A DNA stretch of 64,000 bases from Hordeum vulgare subsp. vulgare. Taxonomy: Eukaryota; Streptophyta; Magnoliopsida; Poales; Poaceae. Shown piece by piece: positions 1 to 11,187 of the stretch. The stretch spans positions 23,729,267 to 23,793,266 of the forward strand of contig NC_058519.1 of assembly GCF_904849725.1 (NCBI RefSeq). Reading direction: 5' to 3'. Below the pieces are notes generated by a model. The model saw only the letters and a list, made by a program, of their open reading frames with translations, searched no databases and had not been told where the DNA came from. The number at the start of each line of letters is the position of its first letter. Positions within the stretch are counted from its first letter, which is position 1. Both the position numbers and the translations under genes were made by a program.

Positions 1-150
1 TGGTGAATGCAATTGAAAAAAAAATTGCTAATTCAAAAAATGTTCATGCATTTCAAGAAATGTCCTAAATTTTAAAGACATAATATGATCAGCATCATTG
101 AAGATTATAATTGTTTTTCTCCCGTTGCAACGCATGGGTCCTTTTGCTAG
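1..150 (+). mobile_element. Helitron 3' end (5' part outside window)
   Basis: AT-rich sequence ends in the hairpin CCCGTTGCAACGCATGGG (121-138), then a short T-rich spacer and CTAG at 147-150. Grass Helitrons characteristically end in a GC-rich hairpin about 10 bases before CTRR. The same terminus recurs at 2607, 4163 and 5161. The 5' end lies outside the window, so element size is unknown. Confidence 0.7.
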
Positions 151-2607
151 TCTAATAATAAAGCAAATTGGGCTTCTGGTCGTCCGTTGTGGCATTTTTG
201 CACAAAAGCCCCTGTCGTTTTCAGTAATCAACCCGCACTCCAGTAAATAAGTGAAAATAACGTTTCGTATTTCTGCCCCACGCTCGAGTCGAGCGACCGC
301 ACCTCCCAACCCCATCTGGATTGTTTCAAAAAAAACCCATCTGGATCCGCCGCTGGTCCTCATCCCGTCCTCCCCGCACCCCGGCCTACCTCCTCCCCCG
401 CGCCACCTGAGTCCTTCGCGCGTGGTTCGCCGACGTCGAGGCCCAGGCCGCCGTGCTTCGGGCCCGCGCCAACGACCGTGATGGGCTGCTCAACACTCTC
501 CTCGCCGCCACGGACAAACGGCCAGGAGGAAGAGGAGGACGCAAGGGAGGCGGGGCAGCGTCGGAATAAGTGAGCGCCGGATCCGGTCGAGGGTTACGAC
601 GAGACGGGCATGAAGGCTTTCGTCGTGGCCGCCGCGCTCTATGCTCTGCCCCTATTCTAGGCGTCAATCATGGCTGCTCATGAGGTAATAGAAGGAAAGA
701 TGATGAAGGACATGAACAACACACCTTTTATATGATTAATTGCAGTGCAGGAAGAAACGGCGGTGGCTCCACCATGGCCTTCAGCACGCCTCCACAAGGC
801 AATGGAGGTTGGATGCGGTGGTGGGCGGGATGGGATGCATCTACTCGCAGGGGCAAGGCCTTCGGCGGCCGGCTCTGGGGTATGGGATCCTATTTGTGCG
901 GTGGAGTCAGTTTGCATGTTGATTGGATAGTGTGCTAGCTTGTTCTATAGTTACTCTGTAGCTAGCTACCAGTGATCGAAGTTGAAAGCTCAATGTAAGC
1001 TGCACAGTTAAGCTTCTTTACTGGTGATGGTTTTTCCATGCTTGATTCTATGGGGTGTAGGAATTTTATTGAAACAAGCTTGATTTCCATAAGAATCTAA
1101 ACCTGGGCTGAAAGATACATATTTGGGTAGATAAGTTTTAGTGATTGAAACTATTGCATGTTATTATTGGTGAATAAGTTCACGTTCATGGGCAAATAAA
1201 CTCGAAGATCAGGGTAAATTGCTATCAATTTTGATTTGTTACTCTGACGTATTCTGTTGTCGACAAAATTATATAGTCAAGTGAGGCATGTAGCACAGGT
1301 ATTCAATCTAGACTGATTTTTTGGTGGGAATAATTAATCATGAATTTCCTTGGGTTCTCTCCTGATATTTGGCAGTTGTAGAATATCATATTCATTATGC
1401 ATATGAAATATGACATCTCCATTGTTACTGTAGAATATGATATACATTATTTATTTCATATATGACATCTCTATTATTACTACTGGAGCTGAAAAATATA
1501 TTTCACAACTACCTAAACATATCTATTTTATCATCTATTACTGACTTTTTGGCTACCACGTTCAAATAAAAAAGTTGGCAAGTGCAACCTTATGTATGAA
1601 TGTACAAAAAATCTGTAGGTTAGCCAATAAAAATGATGAGCAAAAGTATTTCATCATAAAGTAGCCATGTGACCATATCTAGATTTATCGTCATCAAACA
1701 TCTTCCTTCGACACATCATAGCTTCGTCAAACATCAAAGAAAAGTCCTTTTTGTGTTTTCACATTCCACAAGTAATTAAAGCCTTGATTTGCTCTTCCCA
1801 ACTTAGTAAAGAATCATTATGACCTTTTGAGAAACATCCATATTGTTCCGCTAGGTTGAAATTCAAAAACCCAGTAGCTTATAAAGCCTATAATTAACTT
1901 TTCAAGATTATTAGATGATTTTCTGTCAAGATGAATACATGGATACTCTACTATCTACAGTATTGTAATTTTCTCTTCATGTTTGATACAACTCTATGAT
2001 AGTTGCATCTTCACATAGTACGAAATATTGTTCGAACAAACTAACTCTCGGAGGTTCAGCTTCTTTTTGTGATTGCAAAAAATGGATGACAAAGCTGAAT
2101 TGAGCATCGTTGAGGATTTTGATAACCGACCATCAAAAAAGGCAAAATGCTCTGAATGAGTGTACTACTCTAAATTGCCAGAACGATCAGGTAGGTGTAC
2201 TGAGTTTTATTCTTTGTCTGAATTGAGTTTTCATTCCCATAATGCTCAATTAGTGAATGAAAGTAAAAGGCCTAAAAAACACTTAGAAACAGCAGCCCTA
2301 AAAGCGCACCTCATTCATAAAAAAAATGTTTAGTTTTTGTTTTGTTTGGCCTTTACTCCAACGACACATATATTTGCTAGACTTTTTTAAAGATGGTTTG
2401 CTTAAAAAAATAATTATTCTTCATGTTAGACATGTTTGTCGTGGGTAATAAATCAAATCATCAATTATGTTTTATACCATGCTTGTTGTCATCACTTATA
2501 TTTTAAGCGATACTTATGTTTTTTTAAAGAAATCTTGATGATTGTATCACGAATACCGGAGTCAATGATATTATTTTTCCGTTGCAACGCACGGGTCATT
2601 TTCCTAG
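151..2607 (+). mobile_element. Non-autonomous Helitron A with captured GC-rich gene fragments
   Basis: The 5' end reads TCTAATAATAAAGCAAAT at 151, directly abutting the preceding CTAG. The 3' end is CCGTTGCAACGCACGGG plus a spacer and CTAG at 2604-2607, followed by T. No Rep/helicase ORF is present, so it is non-autonomous. The GC-rich segment 250-900 contrasts with the AT-rich remainder and looks like captured host sequence. One open stretch (411-569) reads as an alpha-helical fragment beginning VLRAWFADVEAQAAVLRARA and ends in a stop; its source gene is not recognised. A second GC-rich piece lies at 743-890. From 900 to 2570 I see no coding potential. Confidence 0.6.
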
Positions 2608-3007
2608 TATATAATAAAGCAAATACGGTTTCTGGTCGTCCGTCATGGATATTACCCCTAAAGTTTGCATAAATTACCCACCACGCCACTGGTAAGTAAT
2701 AGAAAACATTCCACAAAGCAAAAAATCTTGAACTGGGCCGGCCCATGTAAAAACCTCCTATACTACGCTCTGGATGTTGGGAGAATATCCAGCACACAGT
2801 ATGGGCCGGCCCATGCACATGCGCCTGCTTTTAGTTCCGTTTATTTATTTATTTTTAGTTCCGTTTTATTTTTATATTTTAAATAATTTAGAACTTCAAA
2901 TAATCTTTAAAATTTTAATAAACTGAAAATTATAAATCAACATATTAAAAAAATAAATGTTTGTGACTTCAAAAACTGCTCGGAGTTTTGTAAAAAATGG
3001 TCGCATA

Positions 3008-4163
3008 TCTATACCTAATAATAAAGAGGCTATTGCTTCCGTCGGAAAACTCACCGCGGCATTTTTATAAAAAAATTCTATAATTTTTGTTATTCAACCA
3101 GCGCTTCATCATTTATCTTCAACGTAAAAGAAAAAATCGATTCGCTGCAAAAATTATACCCGTACGCATCGCCTCCTCCCGTCGACCCTGGGCCACCCTA
3201 GCATGTGCCGAGGCCGCCGCCACACCACTCGCCGCCGTGGCCGACCTCAACCGCCGCCGATGCCGATCTCAACCCACCCGCCTCCGCGGCCGTACCTCTC
3301 CCCGCTCACTGCCCCCGTTGCGGCGCTCGAGCGCATCGCGTCGACCCTGGTCCATCCTGGCCTGTGCTCAGGCCGCTGCCACACCACTCGCCACCGCGGC
3401 CGACCTCAACCACCACTGTTGTCGATCTCAATCCACCCGCCTCCGTGGCCGTACCTCTGCCCGCTTGCTGCCCCCGTTTTGGCGCTCGAGCACAGTTTCT
3501 GGATCAAATCAACGCGACAGCTACTGTGACTGAGGATGATGTGTCTACTCGATGCAGAATGGCGGCGGCGCGCGAATAAGGCGCGGCGGAGTGAAATACT
3601 TGCTGGTGGAGGCGGGCCTCCATGGCTCACACGGGGAACTCCGAGGTTATGACGTGGCAACGGCGACTCCTTATGGCCAGATAGAGGCGCCGAACCCTTG
3701 CTCCCCTCATCGTATCCCCTCCTCCGGCAGGAACTCGTCATCTGGTGAGATCCCCTCCCAATGCCTCCAACCGTGTGCCAAGCATCGGCAAGAAAATTTG
3801 TTTTGTGGAGATTTGCTTGCTGATGAATGAATGTATTGAATGTAAGATTGTATTGTTGTAGAGACAGAGAATGGAACACCACCTTCAGTTTGTGATCTGA
3901 TCCCACATTCTCTACCCCATGGGTGAAATAAGATAACAGTCCATTGATCAATTCACGTAGCCTCTTTGTTTTGCTTTGCTTGTCCCGCTCAATTTCTCAT
4001 CATGGTGGAATTAACAATGGACGGGTTGATTTTTCAACAAAATAGGATAGGACTGACTACATTAGTTATTAGCTTATTATTTTAATAAATCAAAATGATT
4101 ATAAAAAGATTAAAAGCGTGTGATATTTTTTCTCCCGTTGCAACGCACGGGCCCTTTTGCTAG
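3008..4163 (+). mobile_element. Helitron C nested in Helitron B
   Basis: The 5' end is TCTATACCTAATAATAAAG at 3008. The 3' end is CCCGTTGCAACGCACGGG plus a spacer and CTAG at 4160-4163. The base before the 5' end is A and the base after the 3' end is T, exactly as expected for Helitron insertion between A and T. The interior at 3160-3740 is GC-rich, Pro/Arg-rich in translation, and contains a direct duplication. It is probably captured exon sequence of unrecognised origin. Confidence 0.7.
3181..3498 (+). repeat. 159-bp tandem duplication inside Helitron C
   Basis: Copy 1 starts with GTCGACCCTGG at 3181 and copy 2 with the same word at 3340. Both run through CACACCACTCGCC, GGCCGACCTCAACC and CCACCCGCCTCCG to GGCGCTCGAGC. 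The copies differ at many positions, so the duplication is not recent. Confidence 0.75.
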
Positions 4164-5161
4164 TACAATAGAATGTTTGCAATTTTAGAAAAATGTTTGT
4201 ACAATAAGAAAAGTCCATGATTTCAAATACAATTCCATGTATTAAAAATTATTAAAGGCATTTAACAAAATGCTTTCTAATTCAAAATATGTTAATGCAT
4301 TTAAAAAATGTCCTAAAGTTTTAAAAATAGCTAATGCCTGTTTTGGTAGTTTCTTTTTTTATTTAAATTTTTTTGTTCCATTTTATTTTATTTCTAATTT
4401 ATATAATTTAGAATTACAAAAAATTTTGCCTATTAAAAAATAGGAATTTTAAATTAAAATGCTGACGAAAACATAAAATGTTTGTTGATTCAAAAAAGCG
4501 CCGGTTATTTTTTTGCAAATTCCAAAACAATGTCCATGAATTTAATAAATATATTACTGATTTAGAAAAATGTTTGTTTATTCAGAAAAACTTCATGCGT
4601 TTCAAAAGATGTTTGTGAATTTAAAATAAATCCTCCAATATAAAAAATTATGTTCGTCTTTTCTTGAATTGGTCGTCAATTCAAAAAAAAATTAAACCCG
4701 TTCGAAATATAAAATATATTCACGATTTTTAGTAAATGTTTTTAAATTTTACAAAATGTTCTCGATTTTAAAATTGTTCCCATATTTGTAAAATTGTTCA
4801 CGAAAGATCTAATGTATGTAGTTAAACATTAATTCTTCTAAGTCTTTGTGACAATATACCTGTGTGAATTTTGAAGAGTTAATTGTTGGATCGATCGAAT
4901 TATTATTGTATGTTTGCTAAAAAAAATCTTAAAATTCAGATAAATATTTGAGTTACCAAGATTTTTGACTACCATGATATATATTTTTTGGAATTTTAAA
5001 GATTGCTTCAACTTGTGAATAAATTTAAAAGAAGAAACATTTTCTTGCATTTGTGCACAAAATTTTAAAATCAAACGATGATATATGAACATAATGTGGT
5101 TACCATCATTGGAGATTATGTTTTTTTTTCTTCCGTTGCAACGCACGGGCATATTTGCTAG

Positions 5162-5779
5162 TATATATATACACAAGTCCGAACACATCTCAATTGAGTC
5201 AATTACACCACTGATATAATAATTTACCGTAAAAAGTCAATTTAGTGCTAAAACTTATATCATACATTGAACTGGTGTCATAACTAGATATTAACGTGTA
5301 TATATGATGCAAATCATGTTTATATACGAATACAATGTTGATTAGGCGCGTCAACATGGCATGGATCCCGCTATCAGTGACAGTAGGATGTGTGTCTGCT
5401 AATTTACAAAAGAAAAACTTGGAATTTTTCTTGCAGATGAAGGTCGTGGGGTACATCTGTTAGTAACTCATAGTATTGTGCAAAAATTGTACATCTATAT
5501 AAGGGGCCTTATAGTTTTGCCATGTGCAAAATGAATATAGGGGGTTCAGCAAATGCTAGCAGCAAAGCTGGTGATGTAGTCCCCGGACCTGTGTTTGAGC
5601 ACGGTAAAATCATCCTTGAATCTTTTAAGCGAGGTCGGGCGGGAGAAGGGTACTTGTTTGAAAATGACGTCGTTTTCTTTCCATCCAAATAGACCAGGCC
5701 GAGACCACAAAGACCTCCATGAACATGGGCGTGACCCAGTTATACTTAGCGTAGGATAATCATTTGAATCTTTCATTTT
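5162..5779. other. No gene or element recognised
   Basis: About 620 bases of mixed composition between the Helitron array and the CACTA relic. Short open frames exist on the minus strand, but none resembles a known protein and none has supporting signals. Confidence 0.4.
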
Positions 5780-6470
5780 CACTACACCACGACACTCAAA
5801 TTAACATCCAACAATCTGTCGGTATAGGTTATCTAAGACCCTGTTTGGAACCATAATAGATTATGATAATCTAGATTATGAAGATAAATTATATAATTTG
5901 ATTTATAAAAATAATCTAGGTGAACATGTTTGGAAACCAGATTATATAAACTGTAATCCAGGTTTTACATTGCATAATGACCTATCTACCCTCTGTTTTT
6001 TTTAAAAGAGGAGGGTGGCGGTAGAAATGTTATTATCTCCAACTTTACAAGGGTAATGGGTCATTAGCAATCCATAATCCGATTTTAGCTGGTATAGAGT
6101 AGATTATGAGTTTTTAATAATCTATCCATCTAGTTTTTATAATCTACACTATAAGTTGTCCTGTTTGGAAACATAATAGATTATAAAAACTAGATTATAT
6201 AATCTAGGTGGTTTCAAACAGGGCCTAAGGCGACGCATTTAGTGTCGGCAAAGACCTTTCCGACAGAAAGGAGTTGCCGTCCATAGTCCTGTGGGTAAAG
6301 GCCTTTCCAGACAGAAAGTATGATGAGATCTACGACGACAGAAATTTCTATACCGATAGACGTTTATATGCCGACATATCGTCTGACAATGCGCAATGGC
6401 GACAGATAGTTCGACATCCATTTAGATGCCATCTTACTCGACCCAACCATGAAGGCGGATGGGTCTGTAA
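5780..6470 (+). mobile_element. CACTA transposon 5' relic, split by a MITE
   Basis: CACTACACCACGACACTC at 5780 has the form of a CACTA terminal inverted repeat. After the inserted MITE, sub-terminal repeat words (GTCGGCAAAGACC, CCGACAGAAAGG, TTGCCGTCC, CGACAGAAATTTC) continue to about 6450. No transposase and no matching 3' terminus is visible, so this is a relic. It supplies most of the DNA immediately upstream of the F-box gene. Confidence 0.5.
5837..6225. mobile_element. PIF/Harbinger (Tourist-like) MITE
   Basis: Ends GACCCTGTTTGG and CAAACAGGGCC form near-perfect terminal inverted repeats. They are flanked by TAA at 5834-5836 and 6226-6228, the usual 3-bp target duplication of PIF/Harbinger elements (the match extends to CTAAG). 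The interior is rich in TAATCTAGATTAT-type palindromes. A second internal CCTGTTTGGAAACATAATAG copy at about 6160 suggests a foldback or composite structure. Confidence 0.75.
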
Positions 6471-6610
6471 CCTAATTTGGATTGGATCTTGGCTGTCCGG
6501 TATATAACGACCGACGCGGTGATCCGGGATTTTCTACCAAACAGGCCCGGAGTACGTACGTGGGATTTCCATCAACGCATATCACGTCCCATCAACGCTT
6601 ACGTACAGAG

Positions 6611-8080
6611 ATGGCGATGAGTTGCCTCGGCGGCGACCGGCTGAGCGCTCTCCCGGACACGGCGCTGCTGCGTGTCCTGTCCCATCTCTCCTCCAAAGAG
6701 GTGGCGCGCGCCTGCGCGTTGTCCCGCCGGTGGCGCCACCTCTCCGCCGCTGTGCCCGTCGTCGACCTGGTCGACCCCAGGACAGAGACAGGACGCCGGG
6801 GAGGGGACCTCGCCGTGTGCTTCGACATGCTGGTGACGAGCGTGATCATCTCCAAGGATCCGACGACGCCGATCCGCGCCCTCCGGCTCGTCGCGCTCGA
6901 CGCCCCGGTCCACCTCCTCGACCAGTGGGTCCGCATCGCCTCCTCCTCCGGCGCCGAGGAGGTCGACGTCGATCTGCGCTACCCTTACCTCTCCCGCCGC
7001 AAACTCTGCCCCTACGGGTCGAAGAAGGCCTCGGCCGACTTCGACGCTGTCGAACGCGGCCAGTACGCCAAGACGCCGCCGCAGCTCTTCCGGTGCGGCA
7101 CGCTGCTTCGCCTCCGCCTTGCCAACTGGACGCTCGACCTGCCCTCGGGCTTCGCCGTCGCCGCGTCGCTGGACACGCTCTGCCTTAAACGGATCATGGC
7201 CACGAACGGGGTGATCCAGCAGCTGCTCTCCGGCTGCTCCCGCCTCGCCGACCTGACGCTGGAGGAGTGCCCGGGCGTCAAGAAGATCACCGTGCCCAGC
7301 GAATGCCTCCGTAGCTTCGCCATGCTCTGCTGCCACAAGGCCACGCGAGTCAAGCTGCGCACCCGACGGCTGCGTTCGCTGCGGTACAAGGGCGGCCTTC
7401 CTCGGGACAACTGGCTCCTGTACCTCGAAGGCTACGAGGAGGTGGCGGCGGTGACCATCGACATCTGCGAGGACCTCACCACCAAATCACCAAAGGAGGT
7501 CGCTCACCTCATGAAGCTCATCGGCCGGTGCAAGAACCTGACATGTCTCCACCTCGCGCTGCGCCCATCGATGGCCTACTACTGCAACGAGATCATGGCT
7601 GTCCTCAGCGGCCTGCGAGAACTCAGGCAGCTCGTCCTCAAGGGGTTCATGGCGGCTGATCACGCCGTCCTGTCCGTCGCCGTCCTGCTCGTCAACGCCC
7701 GAAACCTGGAAGTGTTGTCATTGTTTCCTGCTGTTCCTCCCAAGCCCATGGAGAAGAAGACTTTCGTCGATTCAGACGAGGAGGAGGAGCCTGAGAACTG
7801 CGCCATCGTTGAGGAAACCGTGGACTACGAGTGGACGAACAAGAACCTGCGGCGGATGAACATCCCCTGCTTGGGTCATAGCCTGAGGAGGATCAGCATT
7901 GAAATGTACAGTGGGAGTGCATTCGACAAGATGCTTGCAGAGTTCCTGCTCAACAAAGCTGCAACATTGGAGGAATTCTCCGTGACATTATCAGCTCAAG
8001 TTTCTGCACAGAAGGAAGAGATTGCAATGGAATTCAAATCTTGGTTGTATAATCCCAGTGCCACAGTAACTTGTGAATAG
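6611..8080 (+). CDS. F-box/LRR-like protein (SCF ubiquitin-ligase adaptor)
   Basis: This is an intronless ORF of 489 residues. I chose ATG 6611 because it gives MAMSCLGGDRLSALPD directly ahead of the F-box and has a favourable context (purine at -3, G at +4). The open frame continues upstream to 6482, but that part is TE-derived. Residues 9-50 form a typical F-box, with the LSALPDTALLRVLSHL helix, the SKEVARACALSRRW segment and RHL. Such domains bind SKP1 in SCF E3 ligases. The remainder carries irregular leucine-rich repeats (LRLRLANWTLDL, LADLTLEECPG, LTCLHLALRPS, LRQLVLKGF) that would recognise a substrate. An acidic patch (DSDEEEEPE) lies near residue 387. Grass genomes hold hundreds of such genes, so substrate and orthology cannot be assigned. 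GC content is high, as in other grass single-exon genes. There is no frameshift or internal stop. Confidence 0.8.
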   Translation: MAMSCLGGDRLSALPDTALLRVLSHLSSKEVARACALSRRWRHLSAAVPVVDLVDPRTETGRRGGDLAVCFDMLVTSVIISKDPTTPIRALRLVALDAPVHLLDQWVRIASSSGAEEVDVDLRYPYLSRRKLCPYGSKKASADFDAVERGQYAKTPPQLFRCGTLLRLRLANWTLDLPSGFAVAASLDTLCLKRIMATNGVIQQLLSGCSRLADLTLEECPGVKKITVPSECLRSFAMLCCHKATRVKLRTRRLRSLRYKGGLPRDNWLLYLEGYEEVAAVTIDICEDLTTKSPKEVAHLMKLIGRCKNLTCLHLALRPSMAYYCNEIMAVLSGLRELRQLVLKGFMAADHAVLSVAVLLVNARNLEVLSLFPAVPPKPMEKKTFVDSDEEEEPENCAIVEETVDYEWTNKNLRRMNIPCLGHSLRRISIEMYSGSAFDKMLAEFLLNKAATLEEFSVTLSAQVSAQKEEIAMEFKSWLYNPSATVTCE

Positions 8081-8140
8081 ACGGCAGCAAGAAATATATT
8101 TTATAAATCAAGTGCGAGGTTCGGAAACTATGATAAGAAT

Positions 8141-8666
8141 TAGGATGACAATTTTATCCATGAGTATCGTACCCACATAGACATGATATATGTATGTAAT
8201 TTTATACCCACGGATATTACTCTTATCCTACCCATTAAGTAATTGATAGGATGCGACTATAGCCTTTTATCCGTGGATATACCCATACCCTATTCGTTTA
8301 TACTCATACGTGAACAGTATGCACGATTCACAAACGTACTTATGTTAAAGTTGTCGTGTGATCTTGTAAACCCATGTTAAAGTTATCATCAATAGTCGAT
8401 TTGAATTAAAATAATTATCATGTACTCATTTATCTGTAACTGAGTTGAGGTCAATGTTATTTCGTCAAATGTGATGTGATGAATGTAAAATTACAAATAA
8501 CTTGTGTACTGTTTGATTTACCCATTGGGTATCCAATGGGTATGGGTACAGATAAAAGTTTCATGTCCGTGGATATGGGTATGTGTAGAACTTTATACCC
8601 ATTGACCAGATGGGTATGGATATGACATTGCTCTACCGTTGTATATTCTACCAATTGCCATCCTTA
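8141..8666. mobile_element. hAT-type MITE with 8-bp target duplication
   Basis: The ends TAGGATGACAATT and AATTGCCATCCTTA are inverted repeats differing by one indel and one substitution. They are flanked by a perfect 8-bp direct repeat ATAAGAAT at 8133-8140 and 8667-8674, the hallmark of hAT insertion. The interior has repeated GGGTATGGGTA / TACCCATACCC words that make it largely self-complementary. There is no transposase. It lies 60 bp after the F-box stop codon, so it may form part of that gene's 3' UTR. Confidence 0.85.
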
Positions 8667-8674
8667 ATAAGAAT

Positions 8675-9036
8675 CAAAGTGTCGATGTTTAAAATAATAT
8701 ATGTGAGTGTGATGCCCCCTGTTTTTATGTTAGATAATCAGTTTTGCTAAAACACATTTTGATGTGTCATAAGTATTGCACTCTTACATGGAGATTTGTG
8801 TGTCTGTTTTCTTTGTTTTCTACTTTCCATTTTTTTGCTATTTGAGTCATTTAGATGTGCAATAACTATGATAGTTTTAGATGTGACGCTTAGATAATCC
8901 TATCATGCTCCTGGCATTCTTGGTATGTCACTAACTTTATTATATTATTATTTTACTCAGGTTATGCACTATCATTTAGCTGTCTCCAACATGGTTTAGA
9001 CAAGAGTGGTGGTAGATTGTTGTTATGTTTGTCAAT
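8675..9036. other. No gene recognised
   Basis: AT-rich spacer between the hAT MITE and the MULE target duplication. Nothing was recognised in it. Confidence 0.4.
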
Positions 9037-9045
9037 TTGTTTAAA

Positions 9046-10027
9046 GGGCAACGCTCTGTATCGGTGCGCCGACCCAATATTTTTGCCGGTCAGTCTGATC
9101 CGTCCGATTTGCATGCGCGTAGCCGTAAGATCCCTCCTCTTCCGCATCCCATCTTCAACCTCTCACACAGAAGAAAGAGAGAAAAAGGAGGCCACCGCTC
9201 CCTTACACGCCGCACCCCACGCCTCGCCTCCTCATCTTCTCTCACCGTCGGTCATCCCTGGTTGCCGCCCCCGCCATCGGTCGCGGCCCTCGCCGTCGGT
9301 CCGAGCTCCGCCATCATGCATGTAGCAAAATACTTCTTCGATGTAGCAAATTCGAGGGATGGCTGCAACAAAAAGAAGGCATCACCGTAGTAGGCCACAA
9401 CTCCACCGTGATAGATGTAGCAAAATCCGTCGCCGGTAGTAACAACATTAGATGACGGTTGCAGCTTTTCGATTAGCTGGTTGCAACTTTCAGGGTGGAG
9501 GTTCGACTCGTTGCAGTGGAGTTAAATGGATGGACGGAGTTCCTGGTTGAAGCTTTCTCTATTGCCGGTTGAAACATTTTTCATATACCGTTGGAGCTTT
9601 TTCTGTCAACGGTTGCAACAAACACGAGCATGGTTCTCCAGCTGGCCAGGTGACCATCAAAGCTCTCTGTTGTGCGAGATGCAGCTGCATCAGCGCAAGG
9701 TTGGATGCAGCTCGGCACCATGTTGCACGCCCCTTGCAACAACGCGCCCCCTTGCCGCCTCGTATGTGGTCAGCCTGCATTGCGGCAGCTCCCTCGTGAG
9801 CCATCATGGTGGAGGCGGACTAGCTAGGTCAACACAAGCTCTACTTTGCGTGTTGTGAGGAAGAAGGAACAGATGAGGACGAACGACTAAAGCATAAGGC
9901 CACGTTTAAAAAAATGACTTGCGTTATGTCTAGCGTGAAAGATGCGAGGCGCACGATCTAAAGAATCCCAATGCCCGCACGTGTGCCGCGCGAGTTTCGG
10001 CCGACGCCCCGACAATAAACGTTTACC
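9046..10027. mobile_element. Non-autonomous Mutator-like element (MULE) with 9-bp TSD
   Basis: A perfect 9-bp direct repeat TTGTTTAAA lies at 9037-9045 and 10028-10036. The 982-bp element between them has imperfect terminal inverted repeats: about 19 of the outer 29 positions match, from GGGCAACG at the left to CGTTTACC at the right. The interior is GC-rich and contains many dispersed GATGTAGCAAA and GGTTGCAAC words. Open frames exist on both strands, but none resembles a transposase or a known host protein. Confidence 0.85.
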
Positions 10028-10036
10028 TTGTTTAAA

Positions 10037-11187
10037 AGAACTTACATCTCACAACTATGATACACTCTCTTATAATATGATTAAGAACGATGGGATCTAC
10101 GTCATCATCGAACTATTTGCTTTGAATCGATGGATATATGTGGCGTGATGGACATGTTAATCGTTGGAATAACCTGGCAATATTTTACTTCCCCTATGTA
10201 ATGACATCTATTGCTACTCTTTGCAGGCTATGTATTGATGGCACACATCTTCTGCTTTTACTTTGTTGTTGTTGTTTGCTGTAGGTCATAGAAAATAAAA
10301 TATTTCTACGGGGGGTTTAATGCCAAATCAAAATGTTAAAGATTCAAAGTGCTTTTAGTTACAGAATGACTTTTTTTTAAACCTTTTTCACTTGTGATGG
10401 CTTCATTAATTTCTCATTCAGGAGAGCGCCACCAAGTAACAGATCTTTTAGTGGATGTGTCGACAAATTCAATGATAATATTGATTCTCTCAAGTGGTAC
10501 CTATAGTTTTTTTATGAGATATATACTCAGATTAATATGACATGCATGTTCATTGATAAACTGATGTAACCAATATTATCGTGTCTACACACACGTCAAT
10601 AAATGTTTCGTTTCATTTTGAACAGCCCATTTGAATCAATTGTCTTTCTATAGAGCATTCTTGCCAATATACACACATGGCTTACGTTGTAATTCCTACA
10701 TCCACGCGTGCACCACGAGGACACACAAATCACAGGTACACCCATTGCATGGGAGAAAAAGAGATTGTCTTTAGCTCATGTGGATGCTCTTCCGGCGCCA
10801 GAACCCAGTGGCTCCCCTCCCGTGACAACCTTTGTGGTTGTCGACGTAGAAGGGGCCGGATGGTCGAATCTCACGTGTGGATCGTGTATAGCAGCAGTGT
10901 AGTCCCTAACATTAGACGTGTAAGCCAAACAACGGGCACTTGGCTTATATATGTTCGAGCCCGGGCATGCTTCACACACGTTCGGCTTACCCACGCCTGT
11001 CGCCAAATGGTAAGTCGAGCGACCTATGGCAACACTCGTCTTCCCTTGGACTCCCTTGGGACATGTTGGCCGAATTGGACGCTGAGAATAAGACACTCAT
11101 TTCTTATAAACCCAATATCTGTTAAAAATCATCGGCTCAATTATAAGCAAGCGCCATATGGCGCTCCCATTCACGTGGACCGGCCAT
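10037..11187. other. No gene recognised
   Basis: About 1.15 kb of single-copy-looking sequence. An open frame of about 190 codons at 10677-11246 is read through by chance: it overlaps other frames, lacks recognisable motifs and runs into the CACTA terminus at 11188. Confidence 0.35.

Larger units (their letters stand above)
2608..5161 (+). mobile_element. Non-autonomous Helitron B, interrupted by Helitron C
   Basis: It begins TATATAATAAAGCAAAT, matching the 5' end of Helitron A apart from the first bases (the canonical TC is eroded). It ends in TTCCGTTGCAACGCACGGG plus a spacer and CTAG at 5158-5161. The left arm is 2608-3007 and the right arm 4164-5161; both are AT-rich with repeated AAAATGTTTGT-like words. 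Two GGGCCGGCCC palindromes lie at about 2727 and 2803. No coding potential was recognised. Confidence 0.5.

Noticed and set aside
6482..6610. N-terminal extension of the F-box ORF to 6482
   Set aside because: The F-box begins right after ATG 6611. The upstream residues are unlike F-box proteins and the DNA borders a CACTA relic.
6599..7410. Long minus-strand frames opposite the F-box gene
   Set aside because: These are shadows produced by high GC3 coding sequence; no motifs.
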